Part shown: one piece after another, positions 36,592 to 44,751 of the stretch
How positions within the stretch are numbered: the first letter of the stretch is position 1
How the letters are laid out: every line of letters begins with the position of its first letter
Assembly: GCF_003711225.1 (NCBI RefSeq)
Contig: NZ_CP031030.1
Location: forward strand, 6,003,501 to 6,067,500
Direction: 5' to 3'
Length of the DNA stretch: 64,000 bases
From: Runella sp. SP2
GTDB lineage: Bacteria; Bacteroidota; Bacteroidia; Cytophagales; Spirosomataceae
Position numbers and translations under genes: made by a program
The notes under the pieces: generated by a model
Told to the model about the DNA's origin: nothing
What the model saw: the letters and a program-made list of their open reading frames with translations, nothing else
Databases searched by the model: none

Positions 36592-37290
36592 ATGCGTCTT
36601 GCCATTATGCAACCTTATTTTATGCCGTACATCGGGTACTTACAACTGATGAATGCCGTAGATAAGTTTGTGCTGTACGATGACGTCAATTACATTAATA
36701 AAGGCTGGATAAATCGGAACCGTATCTTGGTCAACGGGCAAGAGTATTTGTTCACGATTCCGCTTAAAGATGCCAGCCAAAACAAGCTCATCAATGAAAT
36801 TTACCTCTCAAATGACCCAAAATGGAAAGGTAAATTGTTGAAAACTATCGAACAAGGGTATAAAAAAGCGCCATTTTATTTAACGGCCTTTGAGGTAACG
36901 GAAAAAATTATCAATTTCGATGCCGAGAAATTGAGTGACTGGATTGCGGCGAGTTTTGGGGTTTTGGCAGACCACTTGTCGATTAAAACGAAAATTGTAC
37001 CTAGTTCGGCCATTTACCAAAATACGCACCTAAAAGCACAAGAACGAATCTTGGATATTTGTTTGCAGGAAAAAGCGCAGCATTACATCAATCCGATTGG
37101 TGGCATGGAGCTTTACGACAAAACGGTGTTTGAAGAAAAAGGAATTCGGCTCAATTTTATCAAATCGAAACCTGTGGCGTATGCTCAATTTAAAAATGAG
37201 TTTGTCCCTTGGTTATCGGTCATTGATATTTTAATGTTCAATGAAGTAGTTGACATTCAGCAGTTTTTAAACGAATACGAATTGGTATAA
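36592..37290 (+). CDS. WbqC-family protein
   Basis: 232 residues from ATG 36592. MRLAIMQPYFMPYIGYLQLM, DKFVLYDDVNYINKGWINRN and FTIPLKDASQNKLINEI are the diagnostic WbqC blocks; HYINPIGGMELYDKTVFEEK lies near the C-terminus. WbqC proteins occur in O-antigen and glycolipid clusters and are thought to act on amino-sugar precursors, though the reaction is not settled. The upstream in-frame extension to 36502 would translate palindrome A and was rejected. Confidence 0.9.
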   Translation: MRLAIMQPYFMPYIGYLQLMNAVDKFVLYDDVNYINKGWINRNRILVNGQEYLFTIPLKDASQNKLINEIYLSNDPKWKGKLLKTIEQGYKKAPFYLTAFEVTEKIINFDAEKLSDWIAASFGVLADHLSIKTKIVPSSAIYQNTHLKAQERILDICLQEKAQHYINPIGGMELYDKTVFEEKGIRLNFIKSKPVAYAQFKNEFVPWLSVIDILMFNEVVDIQQFLNEYELV

Positions 37291-37294
37291 TCTT

Positions 37295-37948
37295 ATGGCA
37301 AAAGTGGTCATCTTTGGGGTCCTTGACACCGCAGAACTAGCTCATTTTTATTTGACGCACGATTCCGACCACGAAGTGGTGGCATTTACGGTCAATCAAG
37401 AATACCTGAAAGAAACTGAATTCAAAGGTCTCCCAGTAGTGCCATTTGAAGAGGTAGAAACGTTTTACGCGCCGTCGGAGTTTAAGTTTTTTGCACCTAT
37501 GACGGGCCGAAAAATGAACAAAAACCGAGAAAAAGTCTATCTCGAAGCCAAAGCAAAAGGCTATGAGTTTATTAGCTATATCAGCTCAAAAGCAACGTTG
37601 TTTGGCAACGAAATCGGCGAAAACTGCTTTATCTTGGAAGATAATACCATTCAGCCTTTTACCAAAATAGGCAATAATTGTGTGCTTTGGAGTGGCAACC
37701 ACATTGGCCACCACGGAATTATCAAAGACCACGTATTTTTTACTTCGCACGTCGTGCTCTCGGGGCACTGTGTGGTAGAATCGTACTCGTTTTTCGGAGT
37801 AAACGCGACCATCCGCGACTACACGACCATTGCCGAAGGCACACTAGTCGCTATGTCGGCATCTATCACCAAAAATACCGAGGCTTGGGGCGTTTATATG
37901 GGCAGTCCCGCCGAAAAAAGACCTATTCCAAGCTATAAAGTATATTAA
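37295..37948 (+). CDS. NeuD/PglD-like sugar O- or N-acyltransferase
   Basis: 217 residues. A short Rossmann-like N-terminal domain (AKVVIFGVLDTAELAHFYLT; about 1-85) is followed by hexapeptide left-handed beta-helix turns (about 95-205; LFGNEIGENCFILEDNTIQP, CVLWSGNHIGHHGIIKDHVF). The His pair in GHHG is in the place of the catalytic base. The end, GVYMGSPAEKRPI, is typical. It starts 5 nt after the WbqC gene, so both and the DegT enzyme probably make one acylated amino sugar. Confidence 0.9.
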   Translation: MAKVVIFGVLDTAELAHFYLTHDSDHEVVAFTVNQEYLKETEFKGLPVVPFEEVETFYAPSEFKFFAPMTGRKMNKNREKVYLEAKAKGYEFISYISSKATLFGNEIGENCFILEDNTIQPFTKIGNNCVLWSGNHIGHHGIIKDHVFFTSHVVLSGHCVVESYSFFGVNATIRDYTTIAEGTLVAMSASITKNTEAWGVYMGSPAEKRPIPSYKVY

Positions 37949-37951
37949 AAG

Positions 37952-38039
37952 AGCAGTCAGCGGTTAGCAGACAGTGGCAGTCAGTCAGAAATACTGATTG
38001 CTGTATGCCAACTGCTAATAGCTGACTACTGACCGCTGA
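37952..38039. repeat. Imperfect long inverted repeat of CAGTCAGC-type units
   Basis: TCAGCGGT (37957-37964) pairs with ACCGCTGA (38032-38039); TAGCAG (37965-37970) with CTGCTA (38012-38017); GGCA (37976-37979) with TGCC (38006-38009). The stem has bulges and contains several CAGTCAG copies. It fills the 93-bp gap between two plus-strand genes. Confidence 0.55.
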
Positions 38040-38041
38040 AT

Positions 38042-39034
38042 ATGGACGTTTCGATAATCATTATTCATTATAAAACGCTCAAACTAACCACCGACTGCAT
38101 TCGGTCGATTTATACGCATACAAAGGGGGTTAGTTTTGAAGTGATTGTGGTTGATAACGACTCCCAAGACGGGGCCGACGCCATCATTACCAAAGAATTT
38201 CCTGATGTTCAGTGGCTGCAAATGGGCTACAATGCAGGTTTTTCAAGGGCTAATAATAAAGGCATAAGAGCCTCCAAAGGTCGTTATTACCTACTTCTGA
38301 ACTCCGATACTGAGTTTTTGGATGATATTCTGACCAAGTGTGTTACGCGCCTCGATAGCCAGCCCGAAACGGCCGCTTGTGGGGGAGTTCAGATGTTTTC
38401 AGACGGTACGCCACGCCCTTTTTACCGTAGTTTAGCCATATTTAAGCGGACTTTATACGTGATGCCTCCTGGGCGTATTTTTCAACGTATTCTCGAAAAA
38501 CTCATCCCCGAAACGCATTACGACGACCCCGACCAAGTGGATTGGGTACCTGCAGCTTTTTTGTTGGTAAAACGCGAGGTGGTCGCCAAGGCGGGTTTGT
38601 TGGATGAAGATTTCTTTTTATACGGCGAAGATGTCGAATGGAACTGCCGTTTGGGGCGCGTCGGGAAGCTGAAAGTGTTTGAAGACTGTGGGTATATTCA
38701 CCACGAATGGGGAAGTAACCCGAAACGAAAAGAGGTCTTGATTACGATTATCAATCGTTTTTATCCCCAAATCCAACTTTCTAACTTGGTATGGATACGT
38801 AAAGAGTTCGGAATTGGCCGTTTTTTGGGGTTAATGCTCAATTATTACTTGATGATTCCCATTTATTTTGGTTGGAAAATAGCCCTCAACGTCTCTAAGT
38901 TTCGCAATCCGTTTGGAGAGTTAGAGCAACAAAAAGACTTTACCCGTAAAGTGTGGTTGTTTTCTACCTATTTTTGGAAAATCATTCGTAACAAACCCTA
39001 TTTCTACAAGCTCGACCCAAAGAGCCACGTCTAA
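38042..39034 (+). CDS. Family 2 glycosyltransferase (rhamnosyltransferase-like)
   Basis: 330 residues. GT-A domain: MDVSIIIIHYKTLKLTTDCI, SFEVIVVDNDSQDGADAII, NAGFSRANNKGIRASKGRYY and the metal motif LLLNSDTEF (DxD region as SDT, about 95). ETAACGGVQMFSDGTPRPFY and FFLYGEDVEWNCRLG (about 190-205) are typical of the WcaA/rhamnosyltransferase GT2 group. An amphipathic C-terminal segment may attach it to the membrane. It starts 93 bp after the acyltransferase and ends 3 nt before the next gene. Confidence 0.9.
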   Translation: MDVSIIIIHYKTLKLTTDCIRSIYTHTKGVSFEVIVVDNDSQDGADAIITKEFPDVQWLQMGYNAGFSRANNKGIRASKGRYYLLLNSDTEFLDDILTKCVTRLDSQPETAACGGVQMFSDGTPRPFYRSLAIFKRTLYVMPPGRIFQRILEKLIPETHYDDPDQVDWVPAAFLLVKREVVAKAGLLDEDFFLYGEDVEWNCRLGRVGKLKVFEDCGYIHHEWGSNPKRKEVLITIINRFYPQIQLSNLVWIRKEFGIGRFLGLMLNYYLMIPIYFGWKIALNVSKFRNPFGELEQQKDFTRKVWLFSTYFWKIIRNKPYFYKLDPKSHV

Positions 39035-39037
39035 GGC

Positions 39038-40141
39038 ATGAAGATTTTATTTTTTACACCGACAGGAGCGCGGACGGGTTCAGAGATGGTTCTTTGGTAC
39101 ATGATTAAACACCTTTCGGGGAGTGACATCAAAACCGCTGTTTACTCGCGCCAAGCGGGGGAATTGTTTGCCAAACACTCTCCTGCCGATGCTACCTATC
39201 TCCATAAATTTCACCGTGGGCTTCCGTACTATTCCGTAGAGGCAGTCTATCACAAAATCGTTGGACTTACGCCCGAGGAGAGTTATATCAAACGGATTCA
39301 TAACGAGTTTAAGCCTGATTTGTGGTATTTTAACACCATGACCATGCCGCAGTTTGCCAAGCTTGCGCGCAAACTCAACGTACCGTACGTGGTGCATGTG
39401 CACGAGTTATGGGAAACGTACGATATGGTGCGCGCTGATTCGTTTTCGGAGATGCTTACCCATGCCAAAGCGTCGATTGGGTGTTCTAGCGTGGTGGCAG
39501 AGCAACTAGAGCGAATGGGCACGCCCAACGTAAAATTGCTGCATTCATTTATTGATACCGAAAAAATCACCCTCAAAAAAGACCCCGCCGTACTGAGAAA
39601 AGAACTTGGTTTGCCAAGCGATGCCTTTGTGTGGTTGATGTCAGGGACGATGTGTATGCGCAAGGGATACGACATGATTCCTGATATTTTGGCACAATTG
39701 CCCAAAAATGCCTACATCGTGTGGCTGGGAAGCAAAAGCGACTACGGCATTTCATACTACCTCGAACAGCGCGTGCAGCGTGAGGGTTTAAATTTTCTGG
39801 CATTAGGCTCAAAAGGAGGGCAAGATTATTACGATTACCTTAATATCTGCGATGGCTTTGTGCTTACGTCCCGCGAAGACCCCTTTCCATTAGTGATGAT
39901 AGAGTCGGCGTACTTGCAAAAACCCGTCGTTGGATTTAACTCAGGAGGAATTAGTGAGTTTGTGCAAAAAGGAATGGGGGAAGTAGCACCCGCTTTTGAC
40001 ATTCCCAAACTGGCTCAAATCATGAAAGACGTGATGAGTGGTCAACTTTCGATTGACAAAGAAACTCTGCGTAATCGAGCGATGGAGTTTGATATTCATA
40101 ACCAACTGGATAACTGGAAACAATTTTTTGCGACACTTTAA
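39038..40141 (+). CDS. Family 4 glycosyltransferase
   Basis: 367 residues, GT-B fold. N-terminal FFTPTGARTGSEMVLWYMIK (acceptor domain), a linker near 165, and a donor domain with WLMSGTMCMRKGYDMIPDIL (about 203), IVWLGSKSDYG and FVLTSREDPFPLVMIESAYL (about 285-305). In the usual EX7E motif the first Glu is Asp here (DPFPLVMIE), as also in the next gene. Donor and acceptor are unknown. Confidence 0.9.
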   Translation: MKILFFTPTGARTGSEMVLWYMIKHLSGSDIKTAVYSRQAGELFAKHSPADATYLHKFHRGLPYYSVEAVYHKIVGLTPEESYIKRIHNEFKPDLWYFNTMTMPQFAKLARKLNVPYVVHVHELWETYDMVRADSFSEMLTHAKASIGCSSVVAEQLERMGTPNVKLLHSFIDTEKITLKKDPAVLRKELGLPSDAFVWLMSGTMCMRKGYDMIPDILAQLPKNAYIVWLGSKSDYGISYYLEQRVQREGLNFLALGSKGGQDYYDYLNICDGFVLTSREDPFPLVMIESAYLQKPVVGFNSGGISEFVQKGMGEVAPAFDIPKLAQIMKDVMSGQLSIDKETLRNRAMEFDIHNQLDNWKQFFATL

Positions 40142-40167
40142 ACGATGTGCTTTTGACCTTCCTTGAA

Positions 40168-40215
40168 CTTCCCGAAAGTTTAAAACTTTCGGGAAGATAA
40201 AAACTTTCGGGAAGG
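40168..40215. repeat. Dispersed palindrome, copy B (with an extra half)
   Basis: CTTCCCGAAAGTT (40168-40180), loop TAA, AACTTTCGGGAAG (40184-40196), then a second right arm AACTTTCGGGAAGG (40202-40215). Compared with copy A the stem has C-G in place of T-A on both sides, so pairing is kept. It lies between two family 4 glycosyltransferase genes. Confidence 0.9.
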
Positions 40216-40234
40216 TGTTAGTTAGCTTTAACCG

Positions 40235-41419
40235 ATGAAAAAAAATCTCTTCATAAGCCACGATGCAAACCGAGCAGGGGGGCAGATTGTCTTGTTGCAG
40301 TTGCTACGACAATTGAAGCAACAGGGGCTTACCATGCACTTATTGCTTTGTAGCGATGGCCCATTGGAAGAGGAGTTTCGGGAAGTCGTTCCCACTACGC
40401 GCTTGCCTCGTTTGGGAGACATTCATTTTTCCCCTTTCGTAACGAAAGTATTACGCTTGGTTGGTTGGGAAGAACGTATTAAACACCGAGTATTGGTCAA
40501 GCGTTGGGCGCAGTTTCGGGCTGAGATGGAAGCTCAAGACTTCGGTTTGATTTTTGCCAATACCATTGCGGCGGCCGCAGCTTATCGGCACCTGAGTTTT
40601 TTACCCGTGCCTACTGTCTTGTTTGCACACGAATTGGAAATGTCCATCAAAAAATTCAGCCATCCCGACGATATGGCGTATTTGATGACCAATACTAATC
40701 ACCTCATTGTCGTGTCGAAAGCCGTTGCTAATTATTTCAAGGCTACCTATCAATACCCTGACGCTCAGATTAGTACGTTTCAAATTATAGACATTCCATT
40801 AATTCTTCAAAGAATAGAAGAAGGCCGAAAAACGGACATTCGGAAAGTGCTGGGAGTTCCTGCCGAGGCGGTTCTTATAGGCGGGTGTGGCCATGCCGAA
40901 TGGCGAAAAGGCAACGACATCTTTATGATGGTAGCCCAGCAAGTCATTCAGCATTTTGGTGAAGGCCCCGTGTATTTTGTGTGGGTAGGGATGCGCGAAG
41001 ACTCGGAATGGTACGAGGTTCAGCGCTTTGATGCCGAACGCATGGGGTTATCGGAACGCATCATTCACGTGGGGCTTACGTCGGAAGTATTCCAGTATTT
41101 AAGCCAATTTGATGTATTTACGCTCACCTCCCGTGAAGACCCTTACCCATTGGTGGTGTTAGAAACGGCTTTAGCCGAACGCCCCATTGTGTGTTTTGAA
41201 AAAAGTGGTGGAGCGCCCGAATTGGTTGAAGAAGATGCAGGTTCTGTGGTGCCTTATTTAGACGTAGCTGCGATGAGCAAAGCCGTTATTACGCTAATTG
41301 AGAACCCCGATTTACGCCGTCAGCAAGGGAAGCGGGGTAAAGAAAAGGTATTGGAACGGCACGCAACCGACGCCAGCGTTGCCAAAGTAGTAGAAACCAT
41401 TCGCCGTTTAAACCCCTAA
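40235..41419 (+). CDS. Family 4 glycosyltransferase
   Basis: 394 residues, GT-B fold. N-terminus NLFISHDANRAGGQIVLLQL, then VLFAHELEMSIKKFSHPDDM and HLIVVSKAVANYFKATY at the acceptor side. The donor side has LIGGCGHAEWRKGNDIFMMV (about 208), FVWVGMREDSEWYEV and FTLTSREDPYPLVVLETALA (about 288-308). It shares the D-X7-E variant with the gene before it, so the two are probably from an old duplication. ATG 40235 lies 19 nt after the palindrome B. Confidence 0.9.
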   Translation: MKKNLFISHDANRAGGQIVLLQLLRQLKQQGLTMHLLLCSDGPLEEEFREVVPTTRLPRLGDIHFSPFVTKVLRLVGWEERIKHRVLVKRWAQFRAEMEAQDFGLIFANTIAAAAAYRHLSFLPVPTVLFAHELEMSIKKFSHPDDMAYLMTNTNHLIVVSKAVANYFKATYQYPDAQISTFQIIDIPLILQRIEEGRKTDIRKVLGVPAEAVLIGGCGHAEWRKGNDIFMMVAQQVIQHFGEGPVYFVWVGMREDSEWYEVQRFDAERMGLSERIIHVGLTSEVFQYLSQFDVFTLTSREDPYPLVVLETALAERPIVCFEKSGGAPELVEEDAGSVVPYLDVAAMSKAVITLIENPDLRRQQGKRGKEKVLERHATDASVAKVVETIRRLNP

Positions 41420-41506
41420 AGTTTGTCGATTAGATAACGGAATAGTTGGCATTTACCCGTGTAGGTCAGATATTTGTACATTGATTAGCACGATAGCACC
41501 CAAACA

Positions 41507-42484
41507 ATGACATTAGCTTTTACGCTGTGTTCGATTAACTACTTGGCTCAGGCACGTACCTTGGGCGATTCGTTAAAAAGAACCAACCCTCATATTCGTT
41601 TTATCATCGGATTGGTCGATCGCTTGGACGTGGCCCAAGTACCAGAAGATAAACTCCCTGATTTTGAGCTTTTAGAATTGCACCGCATAGGCGTTGATGG
41701 CCTAGATCAGATGTGTGAACATTATAACATCACTGAACTCAATACGGCCGTCAAGCCTTATTTTATCCGCTATTTTTTTGAAAAAGTACCGCAGGTGCGA
41801 AATGTGATTTATTTCGACCCCGATATTATTGTTTACCAGCCGTTGACGCAGCTCGAAAATTTGCTCGAAACCAACGATATTGTGGTAACTCCACATCTTG
41901 CCACTCCTATCGATGACCAATTGACGCCAAACGAACTTCACCACCTCAATACAGGTGTGTATAATCTTGGTTTTATCGCCTTGCACAAAAGCGTTGAAGC
42001 CATGGAGTTTGTGAAATGGTGGGAGGACAAGCTTTTTGATGAATGTAAAATAGACCTTTGCGATGGATTGTTTGTGGATCAAAATTGGGTCAACTTCGCT
42101 CCTATTTTTTGGAATAATATCCACGTCGAAAAGCACCCAGGATGGAATGCTGCCTACTGGAATATGCACGAACGGCGCTTCTCCCAGCACGAAGGCCAGC
42201 ATTGGGTCAATGATAATCAGCCCGTTGTGTTTTTTCATTACAGTGGCTATGACCCTGCCAAGCCAAGTGTGGTATCAAAATACCAAGACCGTTTTGATTT
42301 TGAAAAACGCCCCGATTTGAATCCTTTGTTTGACTATTATCGGGAAGAATTGCTCCGAAATCACAATGCCTATTACCGACAGTTTCCTTGTTTTTATATC
42401 AAAAAAGAACCTGTCTATAAATACCAGCGCGTTCGTCAGCTGTTGATTAAACCGTTGGAAGCCGCTTTGCGTTTGTTGAGCTAA
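41507..42484 (+). CDS. GT-A-type glycosyltransferase with DxD (FDPDI) motif
   Basis: 325 residues. MTLAFTLCSINYLAQARTLG opens a GT8-like nucleotide-binding fold. VIYFDPDIIVYQPLTQLENL (about 101-120) has an intact DxD (DPD), which holds the metal and donor phosphate. HHLNTGVYNLGFIALHKSVE, LFVDQNWVNFAPIFWNNIHV and HPGWNAAYWNMHER follow. Not assignable to a numbered family by eye. The next gene is a paralogue with a changed DxD. Confidence 0.8.
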   Translation: MTLAFTLCSINYLAQARTLGDSLKRTNPHIRFIIGLVDRLDVAQVPEDKLPDFELLELHRIGVDGLDQMCEHYNITELNTAVKPYFIRYFFEKVPQVRNVIYFDPDIIVYQPLTQLENLLETNDIVVTPHLATPIDDQLTPNELHHLNTGVYNLGFIALHKSVEAMEFVKWWEDKLFDECKIDLCDGLFVDQNWVNFAPIFWNNIHVEKHPGWNAAYWNMHERRFSQHEGQHWVNDNQPVVFFHYSGYDPAKPSVVSKYQDRFDFEKRPDLNPLFDYYREELLRNHNAYYRQFPCFYIKKEPVYKYQRVRQLLIKPLEAALRLLS

Positions 42485-42496
42485 GAAGTGACCTTT

Positions 42497-42590
42497 CCGA
42501 AAGTTCAAAACTTTCGGGACGATTCCGAAAAGGAACTGGCTACGTCTCAAAAAAGCGACCTTCTCGAAAGTTCAAAACTTTCGAGAAGGT
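42497..42590. repeat. Dispersed palindromes, copies C and D
   Basis: Copy C: CCGAAAGTT (42497-42505), loop CAA, AACTTTCGG (42509-42517). Copy D: ACCTTCTCGAAAGTT (42558-42572), loop CAA, AACTTTCGAGAAGGT (42576-42590), 15-bp perfect arms. Both lie in the open frame upstream of the next glycosyltransferase. They are probably untranslated leader. Confidence 0.88.
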
Positions 42591-42631
42591 TCTGTAAAAA
42601 ATACCTGTTGAATCAAAATTCCTCTGTCCGA

Positions 42632-43555
42632 TTGAAAACGATTGTTTTTACTGTTTGTACGCCCGACCAATATCCTTTTGTGAAAGTATTGGCCGAAAGT
42701 CTGCCTGCTAGTGTTTCTTTTAAAATTGGAACCGTCGCAGGAACGTTGGAAAAGGGAGTTTCATTCGCAGACTTGGGCCATAGCGAAGTAGCATCGATGC
42801 AGCAACGCTACGATGCTACGGCACTTGCCGCAGCGAGCAAACCTTTTTTTGCCGACTATTTTTTGCAAAAAGAGCAAGCAGACGCAATTGTTTATTTTGA
42901 CCCAACCATTTGGTGGTTAGGGGATTGGGCAGAGTTAGAAGCCCAGCTTCAAAACAATGAGGTAGTGTTGACACCGCGCTTGACGCGTACTTTCGGCCAA
43001 TCGTCGTACGGAGATGAAAAACTATTTTTGAATACAGGCATGTACGATGCAGGTTTTTGGGCCATGAAAGCGACGGACAACACGCGGAAATTGTTAAAAT
43101 GGTGGCAAGAACGCCTGACCGACCGCGCCTATTTCGACGTGTGCAACGGCATGAACCACGACCAGCTTTGGCTTAATTACATCCCCATTTATTTTGATAA
43201 GGTTACGCTAAACAAAAATCTAGGCTGGAACGTCGCTTTGCACAACCTGCACGAACGCATCATCACTTCGACGTCCAACGGCTGGCGAGTTAATCAAGAA
43301 ACACCGTTGACATTTTTTAATTTTAGAGAAAGCCTTTCCAATAAGATTATAAGCCAGTATGCGGGAGCACTGGCGCTGCAAAAAGCTTATCTCCAGCGCG
43401 TTCAGTCGCACGGAGAGGTGCCAGTTTCACCTTTTTCGCTGCGGACTCAACTTCGCCCAACGGTGCCTGCGTGGAAACAATCGCTCCGACAAAGTATTCA
43501 ATCTATGATTGATTCAATTCGGTACTTTCCACTTTACCATAAAATCGACCAGTAA
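42632..43555 (+). CDS. GT-A-like glycosyltransferase paralogue with degenerate DxD (DPT)
   Basis: About 307 residues if translation starts at TTG 42632, which gives MKTIVFTVCTPDQYPF, aligned with the start of the previous gene. No ATG exists at the expected place: alternatives are TTG 42608 and GTG 42488, the last of which would translate two palindromes. The metal motif is FDPTIWWLGDW, not FDPDI, so the second Asp is lost. NTGMYDAGFWAMKA, GMNHDQLWLNYIPIYF and LGWNVALHNLHER keep the family layout. It may be inactive or use another acidic residue. Confidence 0.72.
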   Translation: MKTIVFTVCTPDQYPFVKVLAESLPASVSFKIGTVAGTLEKGVSFADLGHSEVASMQQRYDATALAAASKPFFADYFLQKEQADAIVYFDPTIWWLGDWAELEAQLQNNEVVLTPRLTRTFGQSSYGDEKLFLNTGMYDAGFWAMKATDNTRKLLKWWQERLTDRAYFDVCNGMNHDQLWLNYIPIYFDKVTLNKNLGWNVALHNLHERIITSTSNGWRVNQETPLTFFNFRESLSNKIISQYAGALALQKAYLQRVQSHGEVPVSPFSLRTQLRPTVPAWKQSLRQSIQSMIDSIRYFPLYHKIDQ

Positions 43556-43579
43556 CTCAAACTGTTAACCCTTTTTTTG

Positions 43580-43587
43580 TACTTTTG
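43580..43587 (+). promoter_or_regulatory. Promoter -7 box TACTTTTG
   Basis: Fits TAnnTTTG and lies 51 nt before the glycosyltransferase ATG at 43639; suggests a second transcript start inside the polysaccharide locus. Confidence 0.4.
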
Positions 43588-43638
43588 CGGGAAATCTCCG
43601 CAAAATGCGGTTCGTTTTTTATCGGTAATGCGTACTGC

Positions 43639-44748
43639 ATGAAAATTTTATATGACCACCAAACCTTTACTGGTTCCCAGTACGGAGGTATTTCGCGGTA
43701 TTTTTTTGAGTTAATGAACGCTTTTTGGGAACGAAAAGATGTTGATTTTGAGCTCTCTTTGAAGTTTTCTAACAACGAATACTTACGTAATGTGCCCTAT
43801 GCTCACCCTTGGGGCTACGCACGTTTGGCAAATAATTTCAGGGCCAATCAAGCCTTCTCGCTGGTTAATCGCCTTTGCAGTTCTACCAAGCTAAGTGCGG
43901 GTGATTTTGATATTTTTCACCCTACCTACTACCACTCTTATTTTTTGGATAAAATAGGGAAAAAGCCCCTTGTTATAACATTTCACGATGCACTAAGTGA
44001 AAAATACGGAAAACAATTCCCTGTGCTTGGTGAAGGTCTGACCGAACTAAAACAACGCCTGCTGACGCGTGCGGATGTGGTTATTTCCGTTTCGGAGGCT
44101 ACTAAACGCAGTATTTTAGAGTATTTCAAGATTGAAGAATCCAAAGTTAAGGTCGTACCGTTGGGGAATTATTTTGAACGACCCACGGCCAATCATTCAT
44201 TGGCACTGACCTTGCCCGATCGCTTTGTACTTTTTGTAGGTAAACGCGATTTTTACAAAAACTTCGACCGTTTTTTTGAGTCGGTGGCGCCATTGTTAAA
44301 AAACGACAAAGACTTACACCTCATTTGTGCGGGAGGAAGAGGGTTTTCCCCCGAAGAAAAACAAGCGATTGCAGCACAAGGGCTTCAAAATCGGGTAATA
44401 TATCAACCGATTATCGACGACATGACCCTGATTCAGTTGTACGAAGAAGCGCAAGTATTTGTGTTTCCGTCGTTGATGGAAGGTTTTGGGCTTCCCATTT
44501 TGGAAGCGATGAGCTGCGGTTGTCCCGTGGCTGCTACCACAGGGACATCATTTGATGAAATTGCCCAAGATGCGGCGGTTTACTTTGAAGCTGAAAACAA
44601 GGAGTCGATTCGTGCAGCGGTAGAAAAGGTGGTTTATGATGAAGCCCTCCAGCAAACCATGCGTCAGCGAGGCTATGAGCGTGTGCCATTGTTCAGGGCC
44701 GAAACCACTGCCCAAAAAACATTAGAAGTATATAAAGCATTGGTATAA
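43639..44748 (+). CDS. Family 4 glycosyltransferase
   Basis: 369 residues from ATG 43639 (MKILYDHQTFTGSQYGGISR); the upstream frame to 43585 covers the promoter box. The opening YGGISRYFFELMNA is the glycine-rich acceptor loop. DVVISVSEATKRSILEYF marks the interdomain part; the donor domain shows FVLFVGKRDFYKNFDRFFES (about 195-215) and a canonical EX7E (EGFGLPILE, about 288) in VFPSLMEGFGLPILEAMSCG. Similar to mannosyltransferase-type GT4 enzymes, but the donor is not proved. Confidence 0.92.
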   Translation: MKILYDHQTFTGSQYGGISRYFFELMNAFWERKDVDFELSLKFSNNEYLRNVPYAHPWGYARLANNFRANQAFSLVNRLCSSTKLSAGDFDIFHPTYYHSYFLDKIGKKPLVITFHDALSEKYGKQFPVLGEGLTELKQRLLTRADVVISVSEATKRSILEYFKIEESKVKVVPLGNYFERPTANHSLALTLPDRFVLFVGKRDFYKNFDRFFESVAPLLKNDKDLHLICAGGRGFSPEEKQAIAAQGLQNRVIYQPIIDDMTLIQLYEEAQVFVFPSLMEGFGLPILEAMSCGCPVAATTGTSFDEIAQDAAVYFEAENKESIRAAVEKVVYDEALQQTMRQRGYERVPLFRAETTAQKTLEVYKALV

Positions 44749-44751
44749 CGC

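Noticed and set aside
42488-42631. GTG start at 42488 adding 48 residues to the second DxD-type glycosyltransferase
   Set aside because: The added stretch translates two palindromic repeats and has no counterpart in the paralogue; a later TTG fits better, though not proved.
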